64,000 nt of DNA from CALJFL01 sp036961205 (GTDB taxonomy: Bacteria; Pseudomonadota; Gammaproteobacteria; Pseudomonadales; Halieaceae): contig JBALVI010000008.1 of assembly GCA_036961205.1 (NCBI GenBank), positions 43,551-107,550 on the forward strand, given 5' to 3'. The notes under the pieces were generated by a model. It made no database searches. It worked only from the letters and a program-made list of their open reading frames with translations, and was not told where the DNA came from. Of this stretch, positions 18,057-26,587 are shown in pieces. A program made the translations under genes and the position numbers. Each line of letters starts with the position of its first letter. Within the stretch, counting starts at the first letter, position 1.

Positions 18057-19064
18057 ATGACAACAACAAAAACGGCGCTGGCAAACGCCAAAAATATAGA
18101 TATTCACGCCCATGCAGTTCTCGCTGAAAGCATGGGGGCTGCTGGTGCCTATGGCCCGGAGTTGGGGGCGCAGGATACGGATAAGCCCTGGTTCCGAATC
18201 GGCGACTACCAATTAGATGGAGTGAGGTATCAGGGCAGTACCTTCATGGATATCGACCTGCGCATTCAGGCTATGGATAAAGCCGGTATAGATTTTCAGG
18301 TTTTGTCTCCAAATCCGCTCACTTATTTCCATTTTATTCCAGCAAGAGAAGCTGTTGAGTTTTGCTATGCCCATAATAATGCGTTGCATGCCAGGGCGCT
18401 CCAGTATCCTCAGCGCCTGGCGGCTGTTGCGGCATTGCCCATGCAGGATGTCGGTGAGGCGTGCAGTGAACTGGAGCGCGCTGTAAACGAACTGGGTATG
18501 CTCGGCGCCTACATTGGTACCGATTTTGGAAAACCCCTGGACAGTCCTGAGCTTGACCCATTGTATGAAAAGCTGGTCCAGCTGAACGTCCCTTTATTTA
18601 TTCATCCGGCTCCTGCAGGAATTGACGGCCCGGTCGGTGATGCCAATTTGAAGCAACACGACCTGGATTTGTTAACGGGGTTTGCCGGGCAGGAGTCTAT
18701 AGGTGTTGCGACACTAATCTACGGTGGGGTTCTACATCGGCATCCTGAGTTAGATGTGTGCTTCAGCCACGCCGGCGGGGCTGTGCCCATGCTCCTTGGT
18801 CGTCTCAATCAGGCTGGTATGCGTAGACCATGGTCGCCCGATTATTTGCGTCCTGATGGCGCTTTCGAGGAATATCTATCACGGCTTTGGTTTGACGATC
18901 ATGTGCACGACCAGCGCGTGTTAGATTTTGTAGTGTCCGTATTGGGCGAGCAGCATATGTTGCTAGGCACTAACTTCGCGGGCTGGGATCAGCATGAACT
19001 AAACCACGACGAAGCGTGGTTGACGGTGCTCACCGATAACGCCCGTCGATTGTTACGGGTATGA
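18057..19064 (+). CDS. Amidohydrolase family protein (ACMSD-like)
   Basis: A 335-residue TIM-barrel metal-dependent hydrolase/decarboxylase of the amidohydrolase-2 type. Visible metal motifs are IDIHAHAV (HxH), a central FIHPAP, FSHAGGAVPM and a C-terminal Asp in GTNFAGWD. This family includes ACMSD, gamma-resorcylate decarboxylase and other C-C bond cleaving enzymes acting on aromatic or beta-keto acids. The ATG at 18057 follows AAGGAAG; a GTG three bases earlier is also in frame. It ends the P450/SDR operon, where a decarboxylation or hydrolytic ring-cleavage step fits. Substrate unknown. Confidence 0.88.
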   Translation: MTTTKTALANAKNIDIHAHAVLAESMGAAGAYGPELGAQDTDKPWFRIGDYQLDGVRYQGSTFMDIDLRIQAMDKAGIDFQVLSPNPLTYFHFIPAREAVEFCYAHNNALHARALQYPQRLAAVAALPMQDVGEACSELERAVNELGMLGAYIGTDFGKPLDSPELDPLYEKLVQLNVPLFIHPAPAGIDGPVGDANLKQHDLDLLTGFAGQESIGVATLIYGGVLHRHPELDVCFSHAGGAVPMLLGRLNQAGMRRPWSPDYLRPDGAFEEYLSRLWFDDHVHDQRVLDFVVSVLGEQHMLLGTNFAGWDQHELNHDEAWLTVLTDNARRLLRV

Positions 19065-19111
19065 CCCGCATAGGACAAGCATTCGCCCATCGACTCGATA
19101 ATTACCCCACT

Positions 19112-19159
19112 AAAAAACAGACAGAACTGATTTTTTGTATTGCTGCATGTTATTATAAT
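19112..19159 (+). promoter_or_regulatory. Shared promoter motif copy 2 and -10 hexamer before P450
   Basis: AAAAAACAG-N3-GAACTGATT at 19112-19132 matches the copy at 6506-6526 at all fixed positions. A TATAAT follows at 19154-19159, about 34 bases before the P450 start. No well-spaced -35 is seen, which fits activator-dependent transcription. Confidence 0.5.
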
Positions 19160-19192
19160 CGGCTCGTGTATTAGAAGCAGAAAGGTGAGTTG

Positions 19193-20449
19193 ATGAAAGT
19201 GGATATGCAGTCGTTGGATTTTTTTGACCCGGCGACATTAAGTGAACCGTTCGCTGCTTTTGATGTAGCCAGGCAGCACGCTCCGGTCTACAAAGTGCCG
19301 GGTCAAGACATGACCTTTGTGTTGAGCTATGACCTTGTTAAAGAAGCACTGATGCAGCCGCTGCTATTCTCTAGCAAAAATGATGAGGCAATATTGGGCA
19401 CTTCAATTCATGTTCCAGAGTGCGCAGAGATTTACAAGAAAGGCTGGCCTCAGCTGCCAACCTTGTTAACGAACGATCCACCCGAACATACCCGTTTTCG
19501 TAAATTGGTAAATCGTGCATTCACCGCGCCACGAGTTGATCAAATGGAGGAGCATATCGTTGGTGTTGTTGATGGCATCATAGACAGCTTCATTGATGAC
19601 GGTCAGATCGATTACGTTAAGCAGTTCGCTGTTCCTTTGCCGTGTAGCATTATTGCGCAACAGTTGGGCATTGATGAAGCCGATATCCCCAAAGTGAAAG
19701 CTTGGTCAGACGCATTCATTGAATTGATTGGTAGTGACCTTAGCGTTGAAGAGCAAGTGGCGCGCGCCAATATGGTCGTGGAGTTTCAGCACTATATGAT
19801 GGAGCGCCTTCTGGAGCGCAAGAAGAATCCACGCGACGATATGCTGACAGCATTGGTTCAAGCCACAGCGGACGACGAAAGCCCATTAAGCGATGCTGAA
19901 ATATTATGTGTCGCGCAGCAAATACTTGTGGCTGGTAATGCCACAACCACTCATATGTTGGCCGGTGGCTTGCTTACCTTAATGCAAAATCCGGATCAAA
20001 TGGCCAAGGTGCGAGCGGACGAAAGCTTGATACCCGCGTTAGTTGAAGAATTGGTAAGACTGCAGTCTCCAACCAAAGGCATGTGGCGCAAAGCAGTTGA
20101 GGATACCGAGCTTAATGGCGTAGCTATCCCCAAGGACAGTATGTTATTGCTGATGTTTTCGGCCGCTAATCGTGATCCCAAGTATTTCCCAAACCCCAAC
20201 GCTTTAGATGTTGAGCGTAAGTATGAGGTGCCTCATTTGGCCTTTAGTAGAGGCGTTCACACCTGTATCGGTATGATGTTGTCTCGTAAGGAGCAGGTGT
20301 GTGCGTTTAGGCAAGTGCTGCGGCGTATGGATAATATTCGACTTGCAGAAGGTGCAGAGACACCAGGCTATATTTCGAGTTTGATGTTCCGGGGTCTGGA
20401 ATCATTGCCGATTCAGTTTGACAAAAAAGTCGGGGCGTCTGCAGCATAG
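19193..20449 (+). CDS. Cytochrome P450, I-helix acid replaced by Ala
   Basis: A 418-residue P450 of the soluble bacterial class. It has the haem loop FSRGVHTCIG (Cys near residue 357), ExxR = ELVR, and the conserved LLTNDPPEHTRFRKLVNRAFT N-terminal block. The I-helix reads AGNATT; most relatives read AGN(E/D)TT, so the proton-relay acid is Ala near residue 250. Start at ATG 19193 after AAAGGTGAG; a TTG three bases earlier is ignored. It has its own promoter region and a strong terminator, so it is monocistronic. Not closely similar to the tandem P450s at 12.8-15.2 kb. Confidence 0.92.
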   Translation: MKVDMQSLDFFDPATLSEPFAAFDVARQHAPVYKVPGQDMTFVLSYDLVKEALMQPLLFSSKNDEAILGTSIHVPECAEIYKKGWPQLPTLLTNDPPEHTRFRKLVNRAFTAPRVDQMEEHIVGVVDGIIDSFIDDGQIDYVKQFAVPLPCSIIAQQLGIDEADIPKVKAWSDAFIELIGSDLSVEEQVARANMVVEFQHYMMERLLERKKNPRDDMLTALVQATADDESPLSDAEILCVAQQILVAGNATTTHMLAGGLLTLMQNPDQMAKVRADESLIPALVEELVRLQSPTKGMWRKAVEDTELNGVAIPKDSMLLLMFSAANRDPKYFPNPNALDVERKYEVPHLAFSRGVHTCIGMMLSRKEQVCAFRQVLRRMDNIRLAEGAETPGYISSLMFRGLESLPIQFDKKVGASAA

Positions 20450-20490
20450 TCTGTAGGGTCAGCGGAAGAATATGCCGACTCACCAGGCAA

Positions 20491-20519
20491 AAAATGACCC
20501 CAGGCCTGGGGTCATTTTT
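20491..20519. terminator. Bidirectional rho-independent terminator
   Basis: AAAATGACCCC and GGGGTCATTTT flank a short AGGCCT centre. T-rich tails are present on both strands. It lies between the convergent P450 and ABM genes. Confidence 0.9.
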
Positions 20520-20549
20520 GTTGTGCTAAAAGTTGGCGTAGGGAACTGA

Positions 20550-20894
20550 TCAATCGTCAAAAAAATCGGCTCTAGCTTTTCCTTGCGGATCGTAAACTGG
20601 TTGTTGACGGTCAATGCTGTATTTGTTCACTTCAACATTGTGGACAGCAAAGCTGCCCATATGTGCTAACATTTTGGAGTAGTAGGGGCTGGAGAGATGC
20701 ACTGCAAAATCTTCCGTGTTGTCCCAGTACTCATAAATGTAAATGCGTGTCTCGGATGTTGGATCAGCTGACCATACATAATGACGACAGCCTTTTTCGC
20801 TGCGTGTGTCAGACATTAGTTGTGCGGCTTCGCTAAGCGCGCGATCGCGATTTTCGGCTGATATTTCCACGGAACCCGCGACTATAGTTGGCAT
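20550..20894 (-). CDS. ABM domain protein (second copy)
   Basis: A 114-residue antibiotic-biosynthesis-monooxygenase-like protein. MPTIVAGSVEIS starts the first strand, followed by MSDTRSEKGCRHYVWSADP and YEYWDNTEDFAVHLSSPYYSKML. The start at 20894 has GGGAG six bases upstream; a longer frame start at 20936 is rejected. Same length and same core as the ABM protein at 5316-5660. Divergent from the DsbA-like gene. Probable cofactor-free oxygenase or a small-molecule binding protein in the local pathway. Confidence 0.85.
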   Translation of the reverse strand: MPTIVAGSVEISAENRDRALSEAAQLMSDTRSEKGCRHYVWSADPTSETRIYIYEYWDNTEDFAVHLSSPYYSKMLAHMGSFAVHNVEVNKYSIDRQQPVYDPQGKARADFFDD

Positions 20895-21033
20895 ACATTT
20901 CTCCCTAATTAAGTTCGTGGACAGTATCAGATTCAAATATTAATAACAAAGAACGATGCCAGTCGATGTGCACTATTATCGTCGGCATACGACGATCAAT
21001 GTACGCGGTCTACGACACACCAGGAGTCATCTT

Positions 21034-21699
21034 ATGGGACAACCCAGGCAAGCAACCTTCTATTTTGATTTCATCTCTCCTTACGCTTATCTTCTATGGC
21101 ATCGCCTTCAGAACTTAACTCCACAGCAATCTAGCCGTCTGGATCTTAGCTATCGCCCGGTTCTTTTCGCCGGCCTGCTAGACCATTGGGGACAGAAAGG
21201 ACCCGCGGAAATTGAGGCCAAGCGCACACATACATATCGACAGACCTATAGCATGGCCCAGCAGTTTTCGATTCCATTCAAAATGCCTGACGCTCATCCG
21301 TTTAACCCATTATCTGCGCTACGTCTGTCCCTTGCGGTCGGTAATACCCGTGAGGCGATAGATAGTATATTTCGTAGTATCTGGGTCGACGGTCATCGGC
21401 CAGATAATCCTGCCGGATTTTCCGCAATAGTTGGCGCCCTGGATTTTGCGGGCGGCGAAACCGCTGCCCGAGAAAAAATTGCATCCCCCGACGTAAAGAG
21501 AGAGCTGCAGGAGAACGGGGCTCTGGCTCTGGAGCAAAAAGTATTCGGAGTGCCCACAATTGTCGTCGATGGTGAGCTTTTTTGGGGGTTCGACAGTTTT
21601 GATATGCTGTTTCATTTCCTCGACCATCCAGATTGTTTTCGCACAGAAGAGATGCTTCGAATAAGTACTTTATTGCCATCAGCGTCACGCTCTCTTTGA
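21034..21699 (+). CDS. DsbA-like / 2-hydroxychromene-2-carboxylate isomerase family protein
   Basis: A 221-residue GST-kappa/DsbA-fold protein without a CxxC. The opening FYFDFISPYAYLLWHRLQ is the hallmark of HCCA isomerases, with Ser in the glutathione-activating position. VFGVPTIVVDGELFWGFDSFDML near the C-terminus is also typical. Start at ATG 21034 after AGGAG; an upstream frame start at 20956 has no site. Known relatives isomerise naphthalene or aromatic catabolites with glutathione. In this context a glutathione-dependent isomerisation in the island's pathway is plausible. Confidence 0.88.
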   Translation: MGQPRQATFYFDFISPYAYLLWHRLQNLTPQQSSRLDLSYRPVLFAGLLDHWGQKGPAEIEAKRTHTYRQTYSMAQQFSIPFKMPDAHPFNPLSALRLSLAVGNTREAIDSIFRSIWVDGHRPDNPAGFSAIVGALDFAGGETAAREKIASPDVKRELQENGALALEQKVFGVPTIVVDGELFWGFDSFDMLFHFLDHPDCFRTEEMLRISTLLPSASRSL

Positions 21700-21804
21700 G
21701 CTTCTGAGCAGTCGCAAGCTACAGTGCACGAACAGCAGAAAACGCGGTGCAGTTTGGTCGATAGTAATCTACAATTGTCACCCCGAAACGAGAAGGAACT
21801 AACC

Positions 21805-22398
21805 ATGGCGAACGTTCAAACCAAAGATCACGAAATGGTATCTATTTATCCGTTTAGCGAGGAAGAAACGGAACAACTGATGGCCCATTCCGTGGAAGGT
21901 GTATTAATGTGGGCGACAAAGGACGGCTGGCCCGTAGGAGTTACTCACGCGTTCGTCTGGCATGACGGTAAGATCTGGCTCACTTTTACGGCCCAGAGAC
22001 ATAGGGCTGCAGCTATCCGCCGGGACAACAGGGTATCGGTAAATGTTAGCAGTGCCGGCTATCCCGAAGGCAGTGATCCGTCATTGCCAAGCGGCGCCAT
22101 CACATTCAAGGGTCGTGGTGAGTTTTTCGATGATGACGTGACCAAGAAGTGGATGTATACCGCCTTGTCTAGCAAATTGAGCCCGAACAGTCCTGAAGGT
22201 GCCGCGGCGTTCTATAGTCTGCTGGATTCGCCGCTACGCATTGTTCTCGCTGTTACCCCCGAGAAGCTCATTATGTACAACTCAGGGCTTGCCGAGCGAC
22301 ACATGGCTGGCACTGTCGATGAAGCAGAGCTTGGAGAGCGTCTGGCCAGCGATAAAGTCCGTCTGGAACGCGAAAAACAGGCGCGAGGGCAGGCGTAG
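21805..22398 (+). CDS. Pyridoxamine-5'-phosphate-oxidase-like flavin-binding protein
   Basis: A 197-residue split-barrel protein. MWATKDGWPVGVTHAFVWHDGKIWLTFTAQRHRAAAIRRDNRVSVNV is the typical PNPOx-like flavin- or F420-binding sheet. The start at 21805 has AGAAGGA upstream. It follows the HCCA-isomerase-like gene by 105 bases and precedes the acyl-CoA ligase, so it probably belongs to the same unit. Relatives are flavin reductases or F420-dependent reductases; the specific role is not predictable. Confidence 0.8.
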   Translation: MANVQTKDHEMVSIYPFSEEETEQLMAHSVEGVLMWATKDGWPVGVTHAFVWHDGKIWLTFTAQRHRAAAIRRDNRVSVNVSSAGYPEGSDPSLPSGAITFKGRGEFFDDDVTKKWMYTALSSKLSPNSPEGAAAFYSLLDSPLRIVLAVTPEKLIMYNSGLAERHMAGTVDEAELGERLASDKVRLEREKQARGQA

Positions 22399-22463
22399 CG
22401 CTATCGCTTGGCGCTACTCTGCTGACCATTTAAAAAGCCAGAACGTTCATAGGGAGACGAGTT

Positions 22464-24014
22464 GTGTCACTGCATGCAATGATCGAGAGGGCAGCGCGCC
22501 TTAATCCGGAAGGTGTAGCGACACGCTGTAATGGCAGAACTGTGTTATGGCGCGAGCTGGCTGACCGCGTAGGCTGTCTGGCGTCGGCGCTGCAGTTTAT
22601 TGGGCTTGCCGAAGGCGAGCGCACGGCAATACTCAGTCTCAACAGCGACCGCTATTACGAATCAATATTTGCTATTACCTGGGCCAGTGGTTGTGTTGTG
22701 CCACTTAATACGCGTTGGGCGTTACCGGAAAACAAGTATGCTCTGGGAGATGGGGCGTGTCGTATTCTGCTATTCGACGATGCATTTACCGATCAGGCGG
22801 AACGCTTGTTAGCTGAACTTGACTGTCTCGAAAGCGCGATCTATATGGGGGATGGCGAGTGCCCCGGTTGGGCCCGGTCTTACGAAGAGCTGATTTCTGC
22901 CAACGATCCAATAGCCGCCTCAACACGCTCTGGCGACGACATGGCAGGTATTTTTTATACGGGTGGCACCACTGGATTCCCCAAGGGCGTTATGTTGTCT
23001 CATGGTGCTTTGTATAGCAGCGCCCTGGGTACACTCTCCCAGTTTGCCATGGCCAGAGAAAGTAACTACTTGCACGCCGCCCCCATGTTTCACATTGCCG
23101 ATTTTGCGGCATCCATGGGCGCGACGCTCAGCTGCGCTTGTAACACGATCTTGCCTGCTTTTGAGCCGGGTAGGGTTTTACAGATTCTTGAGGAGGAGGG
23201 GGTTACCCATACGCTGATAGTGCCGTCAATGATCAAGATGTTATTAAGCCATCCGGATGCCGATTCTTTTGACCTCGCGGGTGTTGATCGGGTTATCTAC
23301 GGGGCCTCGCCAATGCCGCAGGCCACGCTGGAGCAGTTTATGGCGCTGTGGCCGCACATTGGGCTGGTACAGGCTTACGGTCAGACGGAACTTGCGCCGG
23401 TAGCGACCCTGCTGTCAGTCGAAGATCATCTTCGCGGTGGCAAGTTACTGCGATCCGCGGGTAGACCAATCCCGGTATCCGATTTGCGTATTGTCGGTGA
23501 GGATGGGCGAGACTGCCCCCAGGGCTCAACCGGAGAGGTGGCGGTGCGCGGGCCTCATACTATGCTGGGTTATTGGAACAATCCTGAAGAAACAGCCCTG
23601 GCATTGCAGGACGGCTGGGTATTCACAGGTGATGCCGGCGTGCTGGATGAGCAGGGCTATCTGTATATAGTCGACAGGGTAAAGGACATGGTGGTCACCG
23701 GTGGCGAGAACGTTTTCACTACCGAGGTGGAAAATGCGGCGATCACCCACGAAGCCGTGCTGGACGTGGCTGTTATCGGCATACCTCACGAAGAATGGGG
23801 TGAAGCGGTGCATGCGATTGTGCTTCTTCACCCTGACCAGCGCGTAACCGAAGAAGACCTGATCACCCATTGTCGCCAACAAATCGCCGGCTACAAAGTG
23901 CCCAAGAGCATCAGCTTCAGAACAGAGCCTATGCCGCTTTCTGGCGCCGGTAAGGTCCTGAAAACTGAACTGCGTAAGCCCTGGTGGAAAGGTCTGGATC
24001 GCCAGGTAAACTAG
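22464..24014 (+). CDS. Acyl-CoA synthetase (AMP-forming)
   Basis: A 516-residue AMP-binding ligase. The P-loop-like A3 motif is FYTGGTTGFPKGVMLSH (near residue 167), followed by QAYGQTE, GYWNNPEETA, the TGDAG...YIVDRVKD hinge with Asp and Arg, and the catalytic Lys in PLSGAGKVLKTELR. Translation starts at GTG 22464 after AGGGAG. Length and motifs match fatty-acid, coumarate or cyclohexane-carboxylate CoA ligases. It likely activates the carboxylic intermediate of the island for beta-oxidation. Substrate unknown. Confidence 0.93.
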   Translation: MSLHAMIERAARLNPEGVATRCNGRTVLWRELADRVGCLASALQFIGLAEGERTAILSLNSDRYYESIFAITWASGCVVPLNTRWALPENKYALGDGACRILLFDDAFTDQAERLLAELDCLESAIYMGDGECPGWARSYEELISANDPIAASTRSGDDMAGIFYTGGTTGFPKGVMLSHGALYSSALGTLSQFAMARESNYLHAAPMFHIADFAASMGATLSCACNTILPAFEPGRVLQILEEEGVTHTLIVPSMIKMLLSHPDADSFDLAGVDRVIYGASPMPQATLEQFMALWPHIGLVQAYGQTELAPVATLLSVEDHLRGGKLLRSAGRPIPVSDLRIVGEDGRDCPQGSTGEVAVRGPHTMLGYWNNPEETALALQDGWVFTGDAGVLDEQGYLYIVDRVKDMVVTGGENVFTTEVENAAITHEAVLDVAVIGIPHEEWGEAVHAIVLLHPDQRVTEEDLITHCRQQIAGYKVPKSISFRTEPMPLSGAGKVLKTELRKPWWKGLDRQVN

Positions 24015-24409
24015 AAAGGGCACACTGCATGAACAAGCGATTACACCCATTGGCTAACCGCACCATCTGCCAACCGATTGAATCTCTGCCTGATGCTCGC
24101 GATCGGACTAAGGCAACAAGCCGACGCGGCACGAAAATTTAAATTGTAGATATCGCGATGTGGGGCCGTGCACTGGACCGAATGCCAAAGCTCCACTCGG
24201 AGCATGGCAGGCGCTTGATCCAGTGGCCGCTCTGGTTTTCAGCTCATGCTTTCGGCCACACCCGTCAGTTCACCAGTCTTTTCCTGCTGGGGGTGATTTT
24301 GGATACCCTGATTTCTATTGATCCGGGTCAAGTTACCGGTTTGCCATACGCGAAGCAGTCAACTATCGTAATATCATCACGAACCCCATGGATTTAGGGA
24401 AGCCTTGCA
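24015..24409. other. Intergenic region before the electron-transfer operon
   Basis: This 395-base gap ends region 1 and starts region 2. Its only strong element is the FNR-type site at 24318-24331. A 79-codon open frame at 24158-24397 crosses that site, has no ribosome site or recognisable domain, and is not called as a gene. Confidence 0.5.
24318..24331. promoter_or_regulatory. FNR/Anr-type binding site
   Basis: TTGAT-CCGG-GTCAA matches the FNR consensus TTGAT-N4-ATCAA at nine of ten fixed bases. It lies 79 bases before the start of the NapC-like gene, a distance that allows a class II activator position near -41.5 with a leader of about 45 bases. It implies anaerobic or low-oxygen induction of the cytochrome operon. 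Confidence 0.72.
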
Positions 24410-24991
24410 TTGTCGCGTCTAACTAAATGGCTGAAAAGCCTTCTTCAACCGTCGCCCACCCGATCTGTCCTGAGTTTGCTCGCAATCGGTCTGGTCGCGG
24501 GTGTTGCTGGCATTCTGGCCTTCGATGCCACGATGCACGCCACTAACACGGAAGAGTTCTGCACCAGTTGCCACGAAATGGAGGTTAACCCCTTCGCCCA
24601 GCTCCAAAAGACTGGCCATTATGGCAACAAAGCGGGCATCGCAGCGAGCTGCTCCGACTGCCATGTGCCGAAAGAGTTCGTCCCCAAAATGATTCGCAAG
24701 ATAGAGGCCTCGCGGGAAGTCTGGGGAACCCTGATGGGGATTATCGATACACCGGAAAAATACCGTGCTCACGCACCCAAGATGAAGGCGCGAGAAATTG
24801 CGCGGCTACAGGCGAATGATTCGCAAGAATGTCGCAACTGCCACCAGACTGACAGAATGCTGCTAGCCGCACAGACGGCAAAGGCACAGGAATATCACCA
24901 GGCGATGTTTAACAACGGTAAAACCTGTATCGATTGCCATGCAGGCATAGCGCACCCGGAGAACTCGGGCAATGTTTCGCTGCATTACTGA
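24410..24991 (+). CDS. NapC/NirT (CymA-like) tetraheme quinol dehydrogenase
   Basis: A 193-residue membrane-anchored cytochrome. One hydrophobic anchor (VLSLLAIGLVAGVAGILAF, residues 20-38) is followed by four CxxCH motifs: CTSCH, CSDCH, CRNCH and CIDCH. This is the NapC/NrfH/CymA pattern; such proteins oxidise menaquinol or ubiquinol at the periplasmic face and pass electrons to soluble multihaem partners. Translation starts at TTG 24410 after TTAGGGAAG. It is the first gene of the Mtr-type operon and sits behind the FNR box, so it should be the quinol entry point. Confidence 0.92.
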   Translation: MSRLTKWLKSLLQPSPTRSVLSLLAIGLVAGVAGILAFDATMHATNTEEFCTSCHEMEVNPFAQLQKTGHYGNKAGIAASCSDCHVPKEFVPKMIRKIEASREVWGTLMGIIDTPEKYRAHAPKMKAREIARLQANDSQECRNCHQTDRMLLAAQTAKAQEYHQAMFNNGKTCIDCHAGIAHPENSGNVSLHY

Positions 24992-25023
24992 CGTAGATAG
25001 CGGGACAAAAGGGGGGGGGAATT

Positions 25024-26580
25024 ATGGCGAAATACCGTGTTGGCTGGCTATTGTTACTAGTTATGGCGTGCGGCTTGTCTGGTGTAACACCGAAGCTGGC
25101 CCAGGGCGCTGGCAGCAATGGTGAAAGTTGCCTGGGCTGTCATGACTTCGGTCCGGACTCCCCGGTCCACCCTATGCTATTCGGTGCCCACGGTAATAAC
25201 GGGCATGACGGTACACCAATGAACCAGGCGGGCTGCGAATCCTGTCACGGTGCCAGCGTGCCGCACACCAAGTCGCCTACCCAGGCACAACCGACAGTGA
25301 GCTTTGGCCCTCGCTGGACGGCCGCCGCTGCCGCCCAGGACGAAACCTGCCTGGCCTGCCATGAGGATAACGTGGCAAAGCATTGGCGCGATGCATTGCA
25401 CATGGAGAGCGGCGTCACCTGTGTAAGTTGCCATGACGCCCATGTTGCCGAAGATAAGATCGTTAGTGCTGCTGGCCAGTTGGAGGTGTGCACGGTTTGC
25501 CACAAAGACCAGAAAGATGGCATCCATGGAATCCACGAACAACTGGCGGACAATCCCGCCTGTACCAGCTGCCATAATCCCCATGATGACCGCTCAGCCC
25601 TGTCCAGCATGCTCGACAATCGTTCGCAGGGCTGCCGTAACTGTCACGATTTGGTGGACATGTCCGCTAGCGCCCAGGTGACTGAGAAGGCCAAGAGCTA
25701 TCACAAGGTCATGGTCAAGCAGGATCGAACCTGCCTCGATTGCCACCAGAGTGTTGCCCACGCTTCCGCCAAAGATGTACCACCACTGATACCGGTGCCT
25801 GCTCGCAGTCGTCAGGTCACCCTGTTTTACCCCGGACAGTCCGACAGCGATTGGTTGATCAGCGAGCATCCCGGTGCCCAGCCGCTGCGTCAGGGCACCA
25901 ACTGTCAGCAATGTCACCGGGGTGACGAGGTCAGCTTGGGTGAATCGCTTGCCGGAGATTTTGCGCCGGCGAGTCGTCAGGTCGATGTTGGCTTCAAAAT
26001 AGACAAAGAAGCGCTTGTCCTCGCTTTGTCATGGGACGGTTCGGCCGACGATGTCGGCATTTCTATTATGTGGGGAGACGATGGCGACCAAACCGTGCGC
26101 CGCGGTAGTTGTTTCGCCGCCTGTCACAGTGATATGCCAGATATGACCCGTGACCAGGGCCAACAAGTCGAGAAGTACCTGTGGGCATCGCGCTCGCAAC
26201 AACGCAGCGTTGGCAACCCGGCGATCACTCGCAGTGCCGATGAGCTGGCCGAGCTTGTACGCGAGGGTGTATTTGCTGAACTTTGGCGTGTCACCCTGGG
26301 CGCGCAGCCTGCCGCTAGCACCGCGACCTTGCTGGCAGGTATCGATTGGCATAGCGACGGGCGGCTGCAAGTTACAGCAAACTTCGACGACGGCCGTTGG
26401 CAGGTCGAGTTGCGCCGTGCCCTTGTCGGTCAAGCGGGCGCCAAGACCTTCACGTCGGATGGTAAATACAGCCTGGGCATAGCTCTGCATGGTCCCGATA
26501 ACCCCGGGGCCAAGCACTGGGTGTCGCTACCAATGACACTCAGTCTTAGTGGCGATGAAACCGATTTTAAGGCGCGGTAG
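25024..26580 (+). CDS. Multihaem cytochrome c with C-terminal ethylbenzene-dehydrogenase-like domain
   Basis: A 518-residue periplasmic cytochrome with a signal peptide (cleavage near AQGAG). Nine CxxCH motifs lie at about residues 36, 71, 109, 133, 156, 180, 204, 237 and 294. The first eight resemble a DmsE/MtrA-like decaheme module. From about residue 320 the protein changes to a beta-rich domain with a tenth motif, CFAACH (CX3CH) near 363-368. That domain resembles the haem-binding subunit fold of ethylbenzene/DMSO-dehydrogenase-type enzymes; this assignment is from pattern recall. It lies between the NapC-like and MtrA-like genes, so it is probably a periplasmic electron carrier or a second acceptor branch. 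Confidence 0.82.
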   Translation: MAKYRVGWLLLLVMACGLSGVTPKLAQGAGSNGESCLGCHDFGPDSPVHPMLFGAHGNNGHDGTPMNQAGCESCHGASVPHTKSPTQAQPTVSFGPRWTAAAAAQDETCLACHEDNVAKHWRDALHMESGVTCVSCHDAHVAEDKIVSAAGQLEVCTVCHKDQKDGIHGIHEQLADNPACTSCHNPHDDRSALSSMLDNRSQGCRNCHDLVDMSASAQVTEKAKSYHKVMVKQDRTCLDCHQSVAHASAKDVPPLIPVPARSRQVTLFYPGQSDSDWLISEHPGAQPLRQGTNCQQCHRGDEVSLGESLAGDFAPASRQVDVGFKIDKEALVLALSWDGSADDVGISIMWGDDGDQTVRRGSCFAACHSDMPDMTRDQGQQVEKYLWASRSQQRSVGNPAITRSADELAELVREGVFAELWRVTLGAQPAASTATLLAGIDWHSDGRLQVTANFDDGRWQVELRRALVGQAGAKTFTSDGKYSLGIALHGPDNPGAKHWVSLPMTLSLSGDETDFKAR

Positions 26581-26587
26581 TTTGGTG

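Noticed and set aside
24158..24397. 79-codon open frame before the cytochrome operon
   Set aside because: No ribosome site, no recognisable domain, and it runs across the FNR box; treated as non-coding.
26549..26587. Earlier ATG for the MtrA-like gene
   Set aside because: It overlaps the upstream gene by 32 bases and puts an Arg-rich stretch before the signal peptide; the ATG at 26588 gives a normal export signal.
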